64,000 nucleotides of DNA from Methylophilus medardicus (GCF_006363955.1 NZ_CP040948.1:2046001-2110000), one strand, 5' to 3'. Counted from the first letter of the stretch, positions 46,307 through 56,105 are shown. The notes: generated from the sequence alone by a model not told the origin. Numbers and translations: made by a program.

Positions 46307-47272
46307 CTATTGCTGCACCGTGACGTAGGGATCCATGGTTTGAGGGCTCAAGCGCTCGCCGGGCGAAGTGATCAATGCGCTGCGGACAGCGCTCACCTCC
46401 TCCATCGGACTTTTACCGAACATCCGCTTAAACTCGCGACTAAACTGCGAGGCACTTTCATACCCCACCTTGGTGGCGGCTAAGGTGGCATTAATGCCAT
46501 CTTGCACCATCAGCAGGCGCGCTTTGTGCAAGCGGGTCTTTTTTAAATATTGAATCGGAGAGGTGGCGGTCACCTCTCTAAACGCGGCATGAAAAGACGG
46601 CACACTCATGGCAGAGACTGCCGCCAGCATGTCAACACTCAACGCATTGGCAAACTCAGCGTGAATCAATCTGAGTGCTTTACTGATTTTACCGACATTA
46701 TTGTGCGTGCTATGTGCGGCAAGAATGGCAGAGGCCTGAGAAGACTGCAAAATACGATAGTGAATCTCGCGGATGATGGCATGCCCAAGCACTGAGGCGT
46801 CGGTTTTGGTTTGCAAACACTCCAGCAATCTGACCACCGCATTCGACAAACGCATATCGAGCGCGGTGGAAGTGATGCCACTTTTAGCATTGATATGCAC
46901 GGGGTGCGCGTGCGTAATGCTCAACAACAGCTCAGACACCATCGACAGATTTATCCGAATAGAAATGGCCAGCAAGGGCTCCTCGGCAGAGGCAATCGTC
47001 TCACTTTCAAACGGCAAAGGCACCGACAGGATTAGAAACTGTTGCGGATTATATTGATAGACTTCGCCGCCGAGATAGCCTACTTTGCGGCCCTGACAAA
47101 CAAATACAATACTGGGTTCATACAATACCGGGCTCCGCGGGATGGTGCGGTTCCAACGCATCAGCTTCACGCCATCCAGAGCGGTTAGGGTAAAGCCCTC
47201 TGACGGTGTCAAGGAAGACAGCAGCGCAATGGTGCGTGCTTTGTCATGTGCATGCCAGCATTCGTTATTCAT
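46307..47272 (-). CDS. AraC-family transcriptional regulator
   Basis: A 321-residue regulator. The start MNNECWHAHD is preferred over a 10-residue upstream extension. An AraC_N (type II) sensor domain (about 15-180, VCQGRKVGYLGGEVYQYNPQ) is followed by the two-HTH AraC domain (about 215-300, ending REFKRMFGKSP). It is probably the activator of the aldehyde reductase gene 170 nt downstream; similar AraC/YahK pairs are common. Confidence 0.9.
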   Translation of the reverse strand: MNNECWHAHDKARTIALLSSLTPSEGFTLTALDGVKLMRWNRTIPRSPVLYEPSIVFVCQGRKVGYLGGEVYQYNPQQFLILSVPLPFESETIASAEEPLLAISIRINLSMVSELLLSITHAHPVHINAKSGITSTALDMRLSNAVVRLLECLQTKTDASVLGHAIIREIHYRILQSSQASAILAAHSTHNNVGKISKALRLIHAEFANALSVDMLAAVSAMSVPSFHAAFREVTATSPIQYLKKTRLHKARLLMVQDGINATLAATKVGYESASQFSREFKRMFGKSPMEEVSAVRSALITSPGERLSPQTMDPYVTVQQ

Positions 47273-47448
47273 AATCAGCAGCCGAATAAAACAATTAGGC
47301 ATTTATATTACTATTAATCAGCTATAAGCATCACTTCAATAATAGGATTAGGCAATCATTTCATATTTTTTCACTTTTCAGGCCAAGTCGGACTGCTTAC
47401 ACTGGGTGCAACGCAATTTAATTGATTGCAATATTTAAGGAAAATAAT

Positions 47449-49392
47449 ATGGATACGCGCCAACGCCTAAGCAGTCTGATCACGACGCTGTTGGCTACTG
47501 CCTCTTGTACTGTCTGGGCAGACAGCAATGAAGTACGTGCTAACCTGCACAAATTACATGTGCCTGCAGGCTTTTCTATAGAGGTCTACGCCGACGTCCC
47601 GGGCGCACGCCAAATGGCCATAGGCACAAACGGCAATGTGTATGTAGGCACCCGTGGCAACAAAGTCTACGCGGTGGTTGATAAAAATAAAGACCACAAA
47701 GCCGACCAAGTGGTCACCATTCTCGATGATTTGAAAGTGGGCAATGGCGTGGCGATGGTCGACGGCCATTTGTATGTGGCAGAGCAACACCGCATCACGC
47801 GTTATGCCGCACCCGATTTTGATTTAACACTGCCGTTCAAGGCGATGCGCGAGGTCATCTACGACCAGTTACCAGACAAAGCCCACCATGGTTGGCGTTA
47901 CCTCGCCGTCGGCCCAGACAACAAGCTGTATGTCACCTTGGGCGCCCCTTGTAATATTTGTGACCCCGTAGGCCTAGAGGCTTCGATTATCCGCATGAAT
48001 CCAGATGGCAGCCAAGTGGAAACCTTTGCCAAGGGTGTACGTAACTCGGTCGGGATGGACTTTCAACCGGGCAGTAATACCCTGTTTTTTAGCGATAATG
48101 GCGTGGACCTGCTCGGGCCCGATGTGCCTCATGATGAACTGAATGCAGCGCCCAAAGCAGGCTTGCATTTTGGCTTTCCTTACTTCGCTGGCGGCGATGC
48201 ACAAGACCCAAACTGGAAAAACAAAACGCCACCGATGGCCGTCACGGCGCCTGTGGCTGAATTTCAAGCACACACGGCTAATCTTGGTTTTAAGTTTTAC
48301 ACTGGCAAGCAGTTTCCAGCCGAATATCAAGGCAATGCGGTGATCGCGCAGCATGGTTCATGGAATCGCAAAACGCCGGTTGGCTACCAACTCGTCCGCG
48401 TCATCTTTGACGCGCAGCATCAAGTCAAAGAAACCAAACCGTTTATCGATGGCTGGTTGAGTGCAGAAGGCGAAGTCTGGGGGCGCCCCAACGATGTGTT
48501 GCAATTGCCGGACGGCTCATTACTGGTGTCGGATGATTACAATGGTGTGATTTACCGGATCAGCTATGATGCAAAAACACAGGGTGCGATGGCCCCCGCG
48601 ACTGAAGCCAATACCTTGCATGATTTTGCCATGCCGGAATCTGTGTTTGCCACCCCTGCAGGGGTGCGTTACGTGTCTGAAATCGGCGAATTTGGTAAAT
48701 TGGGAGATGGCAAAATTACCCGCATCGCAGTCGACGGCAGCCGAACCATGCTGGCTGAGGGCTTAAATGATCCCAAAGGCATCGATATGTTTGACGGGCA
48801 ATTATATGTCGCCGATATAGATCGGGTTGTGCGTATCGATACTGCGAGCGGCGTGCAATCAGTGATTGCAGCACCCAAGGCTTTTCCAAAACCGCCTGTA
48901 TTTTTAAATGATATTGAAATCGACGGCTTGGGCAATGTGTATGTCTCAGACAGTGGCGACGATCATGGCCGCGGTGCAGGCATTTTCAAAATTGCACCCA
49001 ATGGCAAACTGACACAGGTGCTTGGCGCTAATGCAGGCATTCAACGACCCAATGGTTTGCTGATGGATGGCCCGGATCGTTTATTGGTCGCAGACTTTGG
49101 CACGGGTAAATTATTTAGTGTTCAAATTGGCCCGAAAAAACCCCGCGTCACATTGCTCAATCAGGGGTTTGGCGGCGCCGATGGTTTGGTCAGAGACGCG
49201 CATGGGATGCTTTATGTCAGTGACTGGGCGGGCGGCAACGTCTGGCAACTGACTGAGCCAAAAGCCACACCACAACGGCTGATACAGGGCTATCAGTCGG
49301 CGGCGGATATCAGCTTATCAGCAGATGGCCGTGCACTATTCGTACCTGACATGAAAGCTGGCACCTTACATCAAACTCCCATTCATGAATGA
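47449..49392 (+). CDS. Exported sorbosone-dehydrogenase-like protein with two beta-propellers
   Basis: A 647-residue secreted protein, with AAGGA 8 nt before the ATG at 47449. A signal peptide ends around VWA-DS (25). Residues 28-380 match PQQ-dependent sugar/sorbosone dehydrogenases (VPAGFSIEVYADVPGARQMA, GWRYLAVGPDNKLYVTLGAPC, AQHGSWNRKTPVGY, WGRPNDVLQLPDGSLLVSDD). Residues 390-640 form a second NHL/SMP-30-like propeller (GLNDPKGIDMFDGQLYVAD). The second half seems an addition to the usual single-propeller enzyme. It acts in the periplasm on an unknown sugar or alcohol. Confidence 0.88.
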   Translation: MDTRQRLSSLITTLLATASCTVWADSNEVRANLHKLHVPAGFSIEVYADVPGARQMAIGTNGNVYVGTRGNKVYAVVDKNKDHKADQVVTILDDLKVGNGVAMVDGHLYVAEQHRITRYAAPDFDLTLPFKAMREVIYDQLPDKAHHGWRYLAVGPDNKLYVTLGAPCNICDPVGLEASIIRMNPDGSQVETFAKGVRNSVGMDFQPGSNTLFFSDNGVDLLGPDVPHDELNAAPKAGLHFGFPYFAGGDAQDPNWKNKTPPMAVTAPVAEFQAHTANLGFKFYTGKQFPAEYQGNAVIAQHGSWNRKTPVGYQLVRVIFDAQHQVKETKPFIDGWLSAEGEVWGRPNDVLQLPDGSLLVSDDYNGVIYRISYDAKTQGAMAPATEANTLHDFAMPESVFATPAGVRYVSEIGEFGKLGDGKITRIAVDGSRTMLAEGLNDPKGIDMFDGQLYVADIDRVVRIDTASGVQSVIAAPKAFPKPPVFLNDIEIDGLGNVYVSDSGDDHGRGAGIFKIAPNGKLTQVLGANAGIQRPNGLLMDGPDRLLVADFGTGKLFSVQIGPKKPRVTLLNQGFGGADGLVRDAHGMLYVSDWAGGNVWQLTEPKATPQRLIQGYQSAADISLSADGRALFVPDMKAGTLHQTPIHE

Positions 49393-49398
49393 TCTGCA

Positions 49399-49421
49399 AA
49401 GCCCGGCATTTGACCGGGCTT
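49399..49421 (+). terminator. Intrinsic terminator
   Basis: AAGCCCGG-catttga-CCGGGCTT followed by a T-run, 6 nt after the sorbosone dehydrogenase stop. Confidence 0.9.
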
Positions 49422-49526
49422 TTTTTATACCCAACGCCAATGCTCTATGTCACAATAGTTGCGCAGGCTGGCGATTTGGCAGCCTCAACTCAAAAAAATA
49501 CTAATCTTTATTGTTTGGAGACTTTC

Positions 49527-49814
49527 ATGAATAAACTGGTGATTGCCTTGTTGTTGTCTGGAATCTGTCTATCTGCTAATGCGGGCCCGCAGCAAGAAAA
49601 AATGAAAACCTGTAATGCCGATGCTAAAACTAAAGCACTGGCAGGGGATGAACGCAAAGCCTTTATGAAAGCCTGTCTGTCTGCGGACGGGGCAAGTAGC
49701 GGCCTCACCGCACAACAAAACAAAATGAAAACCTGCAATGCCGATGCTAAAACCAAAGCACTGGCAGGCGATGAACGCAAAGCGTTTATGAAAACCTGTT
49801 TGTCCGCAAAATAA
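49527..49814 (+). CDS. psiF: PsiF-repeat periplasmic protein
   Basis: A 95-residue protein beginning MNKLVIALLLSGICLSANAG (signal peptide, ribosome site GGAG at 49517). Two PsiF repeats follow, each with KMKTCNADAKTKALAGDERK and the conserved two cysteines. PsiF in E. coli is phosphate-starvation induced, with no known biochemistry; whether this copy is under Pho control cannot be seen. Confidence 0.9.
   Translation: MNKLVIALLLSGICLSANAGPQQEKMKTCNADAKTKALAGDERKAFMKACLSADGASSGLTAQQNKMKTCNADAKTKALAGDERKAFMKTCLSAK
49599..49807 (+). repeat. Tandem 86-nt duplication within psiF
   Basis: Two near-identical units (49599-49684 and 49722-49807, 123 nt apart) differ at only a few, mostly synonymous positions. 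The high nucleotide identity points to recent duplication or gene conversion. Confidence 0.85.
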
Positions 49815-49838
49815 CGCGATTCACGCACCACACAACGA

Positions 49839-49864
49839 TCGCCTGCTGTTAATTCCGCAGGCGA
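49839..49864 (+). terminator. Intrinsic terminator of psiF
   Basis: TCGCCTGC (49839-49846) and GCAGGCGA (49857-49864) followed by TTTTATTTTT. Confidence 0.85.
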
Positions 49865-50004
49865 TTTTATTTTTAATTTAGTCTTCAGTTTATTCATGTT
49901 CTGCCGTTAATCAAGTTATCCCTTGGTGTTGCCGCCAATCCGTTGTTACCTGCCGGCGAGAACCGAGACTTGATTTGCGACCTCTAAAACGGGGACGAAA
50001 TGGT

Positions 50005-51585
50005 ATGAATAATGAGATGAAGAGACCGAGCTACAAACAATTACCCGCCATCACCGTTGTGATGCATCACAGTGCTTTTGCCGCCCCTAGCGTGCTGTCA
50101 GGCACGCAATCCCATACGGCTTTCAGCCAGATGCTATCAGCGCCGTGGCTCATTATCATCGCGCTCATTTGCACGGCAATCCTGTTTCTATGTTTGCGCT
50201 TTTATCAGCAGACAAAACGGCGCGAAGCTGACAGCCGTCAACAACTTTGGCGCCAAGCCAATGTTGATTTCCTGACTCAATTACCAAATCGCCATCTGTT
50301 GCAACAACGTCTGCAACAAGCGCTGGCCGAGTGCCATCAATCGCAACAATTATTGGGGGTGTTACTGATTGATCTCGATGGTTTTAAGGATGTGAATGAT
50401 ATTGCCGGCCACACCATTGGCGATCGCTTGCTGCAAAATGCAGCCTTGCGCATCCAATCTTGCGCAGGTCACGGCAGCACAACGGCGAGGTTGGGCGGGG
50501 ATGCGTTTGTGGTGATGGTCCCAACAATAAGCGATGTTAAGGGGTTACATGCCATCAGCACCCACATTGTAGAAAGTTTACGCAGCCCTTTTCATATTGA
50601 AAACAATCAATATTTTGTCACCGCCAGCATCGGCATCGCGGTCTATCCTGAGCATTGCCAAACCAGTGAAGCGTTACTCATGTTCGCCGATCAGGCATTG
50701 CACGCCGCCAAGCGTGCTGGCAAAGATCAATATCAATTCTTTAACAAAAGCTTGCACCGCGAATTCCAAGAGCGCTTGTCAATCACACAGGATTTACGCT
50801 CTGCGATCGCCAATGGCGAATTCCACCTCGTCTATCAACCCATTTACCGCTTGCGCGATCATAGACTAGTCAAGGCAGAAGCGCTGATCCGTTGGCAACA
50901 CCCGACACGTGGTGCCATCGCGCCCGCTGTGTTTATTCCACTGGCCGAGGCGTGTGGCTTAATCATAGACATCGGTAAGTGGGTTTTCGATACCGTCCTG
51001 CAGGATCTTGCCACGATTGATCTGCTGCACCTGCAAGGTACGCAAATCAGCATCAACATTTCGCCGGTACAATTTGCCCACCCGCAACCATTGCGGGCGT
51101 TCATTCAACGGCTGCAATATTCTAATATCCCCTGCGAACGTTTTTGCTTCGAGATCACTGAAGGCTTGCTACTCGAGCCATCCAAAATCACCCAAGACAC
51201 CTTGAATGCCCTGAAACAAGCGGGCATTAAGCTATCCATAGACGATTTTGGCACTGGCTATTCGGCGCTCGGTTATCTAAAAAAATACCACATTGATTAT
51301 GTCAAAATTGACCAATCATTCATCAAACATATTGAGCGAGATAACTATGCCTTTGTGTTGTGCCGATCCATTATTCAAATGGCGCACGAGCTGGATATCA
51401 AACTGATTGCGGAAGGGGTTGAAAATGCCAGCCAAGAGAACATTCTCAAAGTGATTCAATGCGACTATATACAAGGATTTTTACACGGCAAGCCCGCACC
51501 GTTTAGTACATTGCTGACACAAGCCTACCAACAGACCAAGTCAGTGCAGGTGCCGCATTTGTTTAACAGTGACACAAAACATTGA
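50005..51585 (+). CDS. c-di-GMP phosphodiesterase with degenerate GGDEF and intact EAL
   Basis: A 526-residue membrane protein starting MNNEMKRPSY with GGGGAC about 12 nt upstream. One TM helix lies near 47-65. In the GGDEF domain the motif reads GGDAF (164-168), so the catalytic Glu is lost and cyclase activity is unlikely; it may bind GTP. The EAL domain is complete: EALIRW, SINISP, EITEG, DDFGTGYSAL, VKIDQSF and EGVEN. It should hydrolyse c-di-GMP, lowering biofilm-promoting levels. Its signal is unknown. Confidence 0.92.
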   Translation: MNNEMKRPSYKQLPAITVVMHHSAFAAPSVLSGTQSHTAFSQMLSAPWLIIIALICTAILFLCLRFYQQTKRREADSRQQLWRQANVDFLTQLPNRHLLQQRLQQALAECHQSQQLLGVLLIDLDGFKDVNDIAGHTIGDRLLQNAALRIQSCAGHGSTTARLGGDAFVVMVPTISDVKGLHAISTHIVESLRSPFHIENNQYFVTASIGIAVYPEHCQTSEALLMFADQALHAAKRAGKDQYQFFNKSLHREFQERLSITQDLRSAIANGEFHLVYQPIYRLRDHRLVKAEALIRWQHPTRGAIAPAVFIPLAEACGLIIDIGKWVFDTVLQDLATIDLLHLQGTQISINISPVQFAHPQPLRAFIQRLQYSNIPCERFCFEITEGLLLEPSKITQDTLNALKQAGIKLSIDDFGTGYSALGYLKKYHIDYVKIDQSFIKHIERDNYAFVLCRSIIQMAHELDIKLIAEGVENASQENILKVIQCDYIQGFLHGKPAPFSTLLTQAYQQTKSVQVPHLFNSDTKH

Positions 51586-51609
51586 GCCAGCGGACACTTA
51601 TCCGCTGGC
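51586..51609. terminator. Hairpin between converging genes
   Basis: GCCAGCGGA (51586-51594) and TCCGCTGGC (51601-51609) form a 9-bp stem. The T-tract is poor, so termination is likely but not certain. Confidence 0.55.
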
Positions 51610-51626
51610 GTCATGTTTGGTCTCAA

Positions 51627-52523
51627 TTAAACCAGATAATGATCTAACAGCAGCGCAGCAAAAATCAGGCTCAAATATAAAATAGAATACTTAAATGTGG
51701 TTTTGGCCAACGCATCTGAATAATGTCTATACAGACTCACCACATAGTACATAAACACGCAGTTCAATATCGCAGCAGCGGCCAGATATAACCAACCACT
51801 CATGCCCAGGCCAAACGGCATCATAGAAACGACCACCAGAATAATGGTATAGAGCACAATATGCAGCAATGTGAATTGCTCGCCATGCGTAACGGGCAGC
51901 ATGGGCATGCCAACTTTTGCATATTCTTCACGGCGGTATAAAGCCAAGGCCCAAAAATGGGGTGGCGTCCAGGCGAAAATAATTAGAAACATCACCAAGG
52001 CCTCCGGCGATACCGTGTTGTTGACTGCGGCCCAACCGAGAATAGGCGGCATTGCACCCGAAGCGCCACCGATCACAATATTCATTGGCGTGGCTGGCTT
52101 GAGAAACACGGTGTAGATGACCGCATAACCGACAAACGTCCCCAACGTGAGCCACATGGTCAGCGGATTCACCCAATAATACAGCATGCTCAAACCAAGG
52201 CCGCCCAACACACTGGCAAATAGCAAGGTCTCCATTTGTGAAAGTTGGCCAGTGGGCAAGGGCCGCGCACGGGTTCGTGCCATCATGGCATCAATCTTAT
52301 ACTCAATCAGGCAATTAAATGCTGCCGCCGCCCCAGAGGCAAAAGCAATCCCCACGGTCGCTACCAGCAATGTCTGCAGTGGCACCATACCGGGCGTTGC
52401 CATAAACATACCAATCATCGCCGTAAAGACGATCAAGGCCGTCACCCTCGGCTTACATAGCGCATAAAAGCTGCGGGCGCTCATTCTTGCTGTGGCCAAT
52501 TGGGTTATCCAGGTTGTTTGCAT
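51627..52523 (-). CDS. ctaB: Protoheme IX farnesyltransferase
   Basis: A 298-residue UbiA-family membrane enzyme that makes heme O from heme B, the first step of heme A synthesis. The Asp-rich motif is near 75-85 ([15 protein letters not shown]). The order ctaA then ctaB on the minus strand, 33 nt apart, closes the oxidase assembly part of the cluster. Confidence 0.95.
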   Translation of the reverse strand: MQTTWITQLATARMSARSFYALCKPRVTALIVFTAMIGMFMATPGMVPLQTLLVATVGIAFASGAAAAFNCLIEYKIDAMMARTRARPLPTGQLSQMETLLFASVLGGLGLSMLYYWVNPLTMWLTLGTFVGYAVIYTVFLKPATPMNIVIGGASGAMPPILGWAAVNNTVSPEALVMFLIIFAWTPPHFWALALYRREEYAKVGMPMLPVTHGEQFTLLHIVLYTIILVVVSMMPFGLGMSGWLYLAAAAILNCVFMYYVVSLYRHYSDALAKTTFKYSILYLSLIFAALLLDHYLV

Positions 52524-52556
52524 CGCGTTCTCCCCCTTTTATTTAATACGACTTGA

Positions 52557-53531
52557 TTAATGTGATGTATTCAACAGTCTGGCGTGAATGGCTACTAACC
52601 AAACACCGAGCAAGGCTGCGCCAGCGTTGTGTAGCACCGCCAACACCAATGGCAAGTGCAGCAACAAATTTCCGATACCAATCAATACTTGGCACAACAC
52701 AATGAGCAACAACCCCACGGCTAATCCACGCGAGGCCGTTTGTTTCCATAACAATGTTGCGCTGATTACCATCCACACCAACACCACCAAGGCGCCAAGA
52801 CGATGTATCCACTGAATCGTGGTCAGCGCACTCAGATGCAATTGACCACCATCACGACTTTCACCCAAGGCGCGCGTCAGGTGAAATGCCTCACCGAGGT
52901 CCATTTGCGGCCACCACATGCCATGGCAAGTCGGAAAATCGGTACATGCCAAGGCTGCATAATTACTGCTGGTCCACCCCCCCAGCATGACTTGCAATAG
53001 CCACACCAGCAATGCCAATCGCACCCAGCGCTGCTGACCCACTGGCAAGGCGATGTGCGGTTGGCTGTAGTGGCGAAAGACGACCCAACTCAACAAGGCC
53101 AAAGTCGTCATGCCTCCTAACAAATGTAAGGTGACGATCACTGGTTTCAGTAACAAGGTGACCGTCCACATCCCAAGCAATGCCTGCATGCTAATCAGCA
53201 CCACCAAGCCTGCTGACAGTTGCCAAGGCGTTTGAATGAAACGCCGTTGGCGATAAGCCAATATCCCTAAAGCAAGCACCAACAGTCCTAAACTGCCGGC
53301 CAAATAGCGATGTGCCATTTCTTTCCAGGCCTTGGCATGCTCTAAAGGCTTGTCTGGATATGCTTGTTGCGCATTTTGAATGGCGATCTCACTCTGCGGC
53401 ACACTGAGCGCCCCATAACAACCCGGCCAATCGGGACAACCCAAACCGGCATCGGATAGCCTTACATAAGACCCCAACACCACCACACAAAACGCTACTA
53501 CCGCAGCCAATAGACTCAACGTTTTAAACAT
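52557..53531 (-). CDS. ctaA: Heme A synthase
   Basis: A 324-residue eight-TM protein starting MFKTLSLLAAVV; a 5-residue upstream extension is ignored. It has conserved GAYVRLSDAGLGCPDWPGC-type sequence near 20-40 (GSYVRLSDAG) and paired His in transmembrane segments. It converts heme O to heme A. It lies 2 nt after the SCO-like gene. Confidence 0.94.
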   Translation of the reverse strand: MFKTLSLLAAVVAFCVVVLGSYVRLSDAGLGCPDWPGCYGALSVPQSEIAIQNAQQAYPDKPLEHAKAWKEMAHRYLAGSLGLLVLALGILAYRQRRFIQTPWQLSAGLVVLISMQALLGMWTVTLLLKPVIVTLHLLGGMTTLALLSWVVFRHYSQPHIALPVGQQRWVRLALLVWLLQVMLGGWTSSNYAALACTDFPTCHGMWWPQMDLGEAFHLTRALGESRDGGQLHLSALTTIQWIHRLGALVVLVWMVISATLLWKQTASRGLAVGLLLIVLCQVLIGIGNLLLHLPLVLAVLHNAGAALLGVWLVAIHARLLNTSH

Positions 53532-53533
53532 GC

Positions 53534-54148
53534 TTAACCCGCCCAAGACGCCTTTAATAATTTGACTAAATCCTTACGTATCCACTTAGCTTCTATCGCT
53601 GGGGCATACTGCATCATCACATTGCCCAAGGGGTCAATGAAATAAACGCGTTGCGCATCAAGGGTATTCTGGCCACCGTTACTGAGCATCCGCCCCAAAT
53701 CGACGATCTGCTCTGGCTGCCCATTAATAATCAACAAATCCGGGTAACGGGCACGAATCGCAGTCGTGTCGCTTTGCTGAGTGATCAATACGCGTTGTAC
53801 GCGAATCATATCCTTGTAAAGGGACACATAAATTTGGCGCAAGTCATATAAGCGTTGCATGCAAACGGCATCGCAATCGCGCGCGATCAATACCATGTTC
53901 CATTTGTCCTGCCAGAATGCAGGCAAAGCTTGTTGTTGATCACTTACCCAATGCGAGGTGTGCATGATCGACACGGGCGGTTGAATCAGCTCGCCATAGC
54001 TTTTGCCGGTGGGGCGCCAGTCAAATTTAATCATCGCCACCACCACCAACAATGGCACGGTAAAAAATACAGCTAACAGCAAAAAAACCATGCGCCCTTT
54101 GCGCTGCTGTGCCGGATTGACCACTATTTCAGTGACGTTTTCATGCAT
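53534..54148 (-). CDS. Membrane-anchored SCO/thioredoxin-like oxidase assembly protein
   Basis: A 204-residue protein starting MHENVTEIVV; the preceding in-frame 40 residues overlap surf1 and are not real. A TM anchor (about 20-40) precedes a thioredoxin-like domain with the copper-type motif Cys92-x3-Cys96 (ARDCDAVCM). SCO proteins insert copper into Cox2. The third ligand, a conserved His, is not obvious, so this may be a divergent relative. Confidence 0.8.
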   Translation of the reverse strand: MHENVTEIVVNPAQQRKGRMVFLLLAVFFTVPLLVVVAMIKFDWRPTGKSYGELIQPPVSIMHTSHWVSDQQQALPAFWQDKWNMVLIARDCDAVCMQRLYDLRQIYVSLYKDMIRVQRVLITQQSDTTAIRARYPDLLIINGQPEQIVDLGRMLSNGGQNTLDAQRVYFIDPLGNVMMQYAPAIEAKWIRKDLVKLLKASWAG

Positions 54149-54150
54149 GA

Positions 54151-54876
54151 TCACACCCGTTTTTCTATCATCTGATACAAGCCAATGGCAACCGTTGCCA
54201 AGGCGAAGCCAAACCACTGGTAGGCATAACTGAGATGTTTCTCCACTTGCCCAGTTGGCACATCCCATTCACGCAAATAACCCTCAGCACTGGCTGGGTC
54301 AAGCTTGAGTACGACATCCGAAAAAATATATGGCACATGCTGACGCAAATAAGCAAAGTCGATCACGGGTTGCACCGTCTGCCAAGTCTCCGCCGGCTTG
54401 TCTAAACGGAATCCGGTTTTGGTTTGCTTCCAGAACAAGCCCGTAATCAATTGCTCGGAGGACGAGGTGTCAATATGCGGTATTTTCTGGTGGTCAACAA
54501 ACCCGGCAATCCAGCCACGATTCACCCACACCACGTGTGTTTTGTCCTGCAACAAAAAGGGGGTCAGCACATGAAAACCAGCACGCCCTTCCGCTAACTG
54601 GTTATCGAGAAAAAAATTGAATTGCGGCAGATACATGCCCTTGAGAGACACGGTTTGCAGATGCAAAGCGTCGACCTTGGCATTGCTATCTAAATCGCTG
54701 GCCTGCAACTGAATTGCGCCGGCATGATGCGTCAATGCACGCGTGATTGCCTGCTTCTGTTCCGCTTTGTGCCATTGCCATAACCCCAACCTGACACAAC
54801 TCCAGATTGCGACCACCATCACACACACCACCAGCCAGCGCACACGAACGACATACATTCCCAAGGGTATTTGCAT
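54151..54876 (-). CDS. SURF1-family oxidase assembly protein
   Basis: A 241-residue protein with a TM helix at each end and the SURF1 patterns LGLWQWHKAEQK (about 31-42), FFLDNQ (about 83) and WVNRGWI (about 111). The start MQIPLG has AGGAAA just before it; the ATG 6 codons further is possible. SURF1 helps insert heme a into Cox1. The gene is tightly packed with the SCO-like gene. Confidence 0.88.
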   Translation of the reverse strand: MQIPLGMYVVRVRWLVVCVMVVAIWSCVRLGLWQWHKAEQKQAITRALTHHAGAIQLQASDLDSNAKVDALHLQTVSLKGMYLPQFNFFLDNQLAEGRAGFHVLTPFLLQDKTHVVWVNRGWIAGFVDHQKIPHIDTSSSEQLITGLFWKQTKTGFRLDKPAETWQTVQPVIDFAYLRQHVPYIFSDVVLKLDPASAEGYLREWDVPTGQVEKHLSYAYQWFGFALATVAIGLYQMIEKRV

Positions 54877-54925
54877 TTTCCTACTTACGGCCCATAATGT
54901 GATCAACTTAACGCGAGATCACATC

Positions 54926-55126
54926 ATGATCATTAAAATTGTCACCATTTTGATACTGATTACTATTGTCGGCAGTCTATTCTCTGCCCTGCTTTTTTTG
55001 CTGAAAGATAAGCGCGGTTCTGACCGCACAGTTAAAGCACTGACCATGCGAATCGGCTTATCCATCTTTCTGTTTCTTGGTCTGATTACCGCCGCACATT
55101 TTGGCTATATCGGCCACACGCTTTAG
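54926..55126 (+). CDS. DUF2909 twin-transmembrane protein
   Basis: A 66-residue protein with two TM helices (residues 1-24 and about 42-62) split by KDKRGSDR, the DUF2909 pattern. It is the only plus-strand gene in the oxidase cluster, placed between surf1 and coxC as in related betaproteobacteria. Function unknown. Confidence 0.85.
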   Translation: MIIKIVTILILITIVGSLFSALLFLLKDKRGSDRTVKALTMRIGLSIFLFLGLITAAHFGYIGHTL

Positions 55127-55140
55127 TTCACAGGCAGAAC

Positions 55141-55167
55141 AAAAAGGGCGCGAACAGCGCCCTTTTT
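55141..55167. terminator. Bidirectional intrinsic terminator
   Basis: AAAAAGGGCGC-gaaca-GCGCCCTTTTT, a perfect 11-bp stem between the converging DUF2909 and coxC genes. Confidence 0.92.
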
Positions 55168-55172
55168 ATTGC

Positions 55173-56105
55173 TTAAAGCATGTAGACGAAAATGTAGAGG
55201 CCTAACCAAACCACGTCGACAAAGTGCCAGTACCAAGCCACGCCTTCAAAGCCAAAATGATGCTCAGGGGTAAAATGGCCTTTAATACTGCGTAACCAAA
55301 TCACAATCAACATCAGAGTACCGATAGTTACATGAAAGCCATGAAACCCTGTGAGCATAAAAAACGTCGCGCCATACGCCCCAGACTTCAGCGTCAACCC
55401 CATTTCAGTGTAAGCATGGTGATATTCCGCCGCCTGACAACACAAAAAGGTAATCCCCAAGGCAATCGTCAAAAACAGGCCTATAATCAGTTGCTTACGA
55501 TTATTCTTGATTAAGCCCCAATGGGCCCAAGTAATCGTGGCACCTGAGCTCAGCAACAACAGCGTATTGATCAACGGCAAACCACTCCATGACATCGGAT
55601 GAAATGCTGGATCAGGTTTGTAAGTCTCACCGAGTACCGTTCCACCGGGGCCTTGCGACGGCCAAGCACTCAAAAAGTCTTTGTAGGGGGTGATGTCTGG
55701 CGCATAGGAGGCCAAATCGGGCACCGAGAGCACCCGCATATAAAACAGTGCGCCAAAAAAAGCTGCAAAAAAAGCCACCTCAGAACAAATAAACACGATC
55801 ATGCCAATACGGAAGGATTTATCCTCCCACTTTTTATATTGCCCAGTCAGGCTTTCAGTAACAACCGCGCTCAGCCACTTGAACATCATGGTCAGGATCA
55901 CAGCCAGACCAAAATACATCATGTATTTACCAGGGGTCGCTAAATAAGATAACGCTGGATTTTTAAAAGAGCCGTCTAGGCGCGTATCCGAACCGGTGAC
56001 GTTAAAAACAAAACCACTGGCCATCGACAGCAAACCGACAGAAATCAATGCCGGGTAGATGCTGCCATGCGGGACAAAATAGTGATTTTCTGAATGACTA
56101 GCCAT
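55173..56105 (-). CDS. ctaE: Cytochrome c oxidase subunit III
   Basis: A 310-residue, seven-TM subunit. FICSEVAFFAAFFGALFY (about 108-125) and GFHGFHVTIGTLML (about 253-266) are diagnostic, and the C-terminal WYWHFVDVVWLGLYIFVY is typical. GGGAG lies about 10 nt before the ATG. It belongs to the aa3-type oxidase encoded with coxB and ctaD. Confidence 0.96.
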   Translation of the reverse strand: MASHSENHYFVPHGSIYPALISVGLLSMASGFVFNVTGSDTRLDGSFKNPALSYLATPGKYMMYFGLAVILTMMFKWLSAVVTESLTGQYKKWEDKSFRIGMIVFICSEVAFFAAFFGALFYMRVLSVPDLASYAPDITPYKDFLSAWPSQGPGGTVLGETYKPDPAFHPMSWSGLPLINTLLLLSSGATITWAHWGLIKNNRKQLIIGLFLTIALGITFLCCQAAEYHHAYTEMGLTLKSGAYGATFFMLTGFHGFHVTIGTLMLIVIWLRSIKGHFTPEHHFGFEGVAWYWHFVDVVWLGLYIFVYML

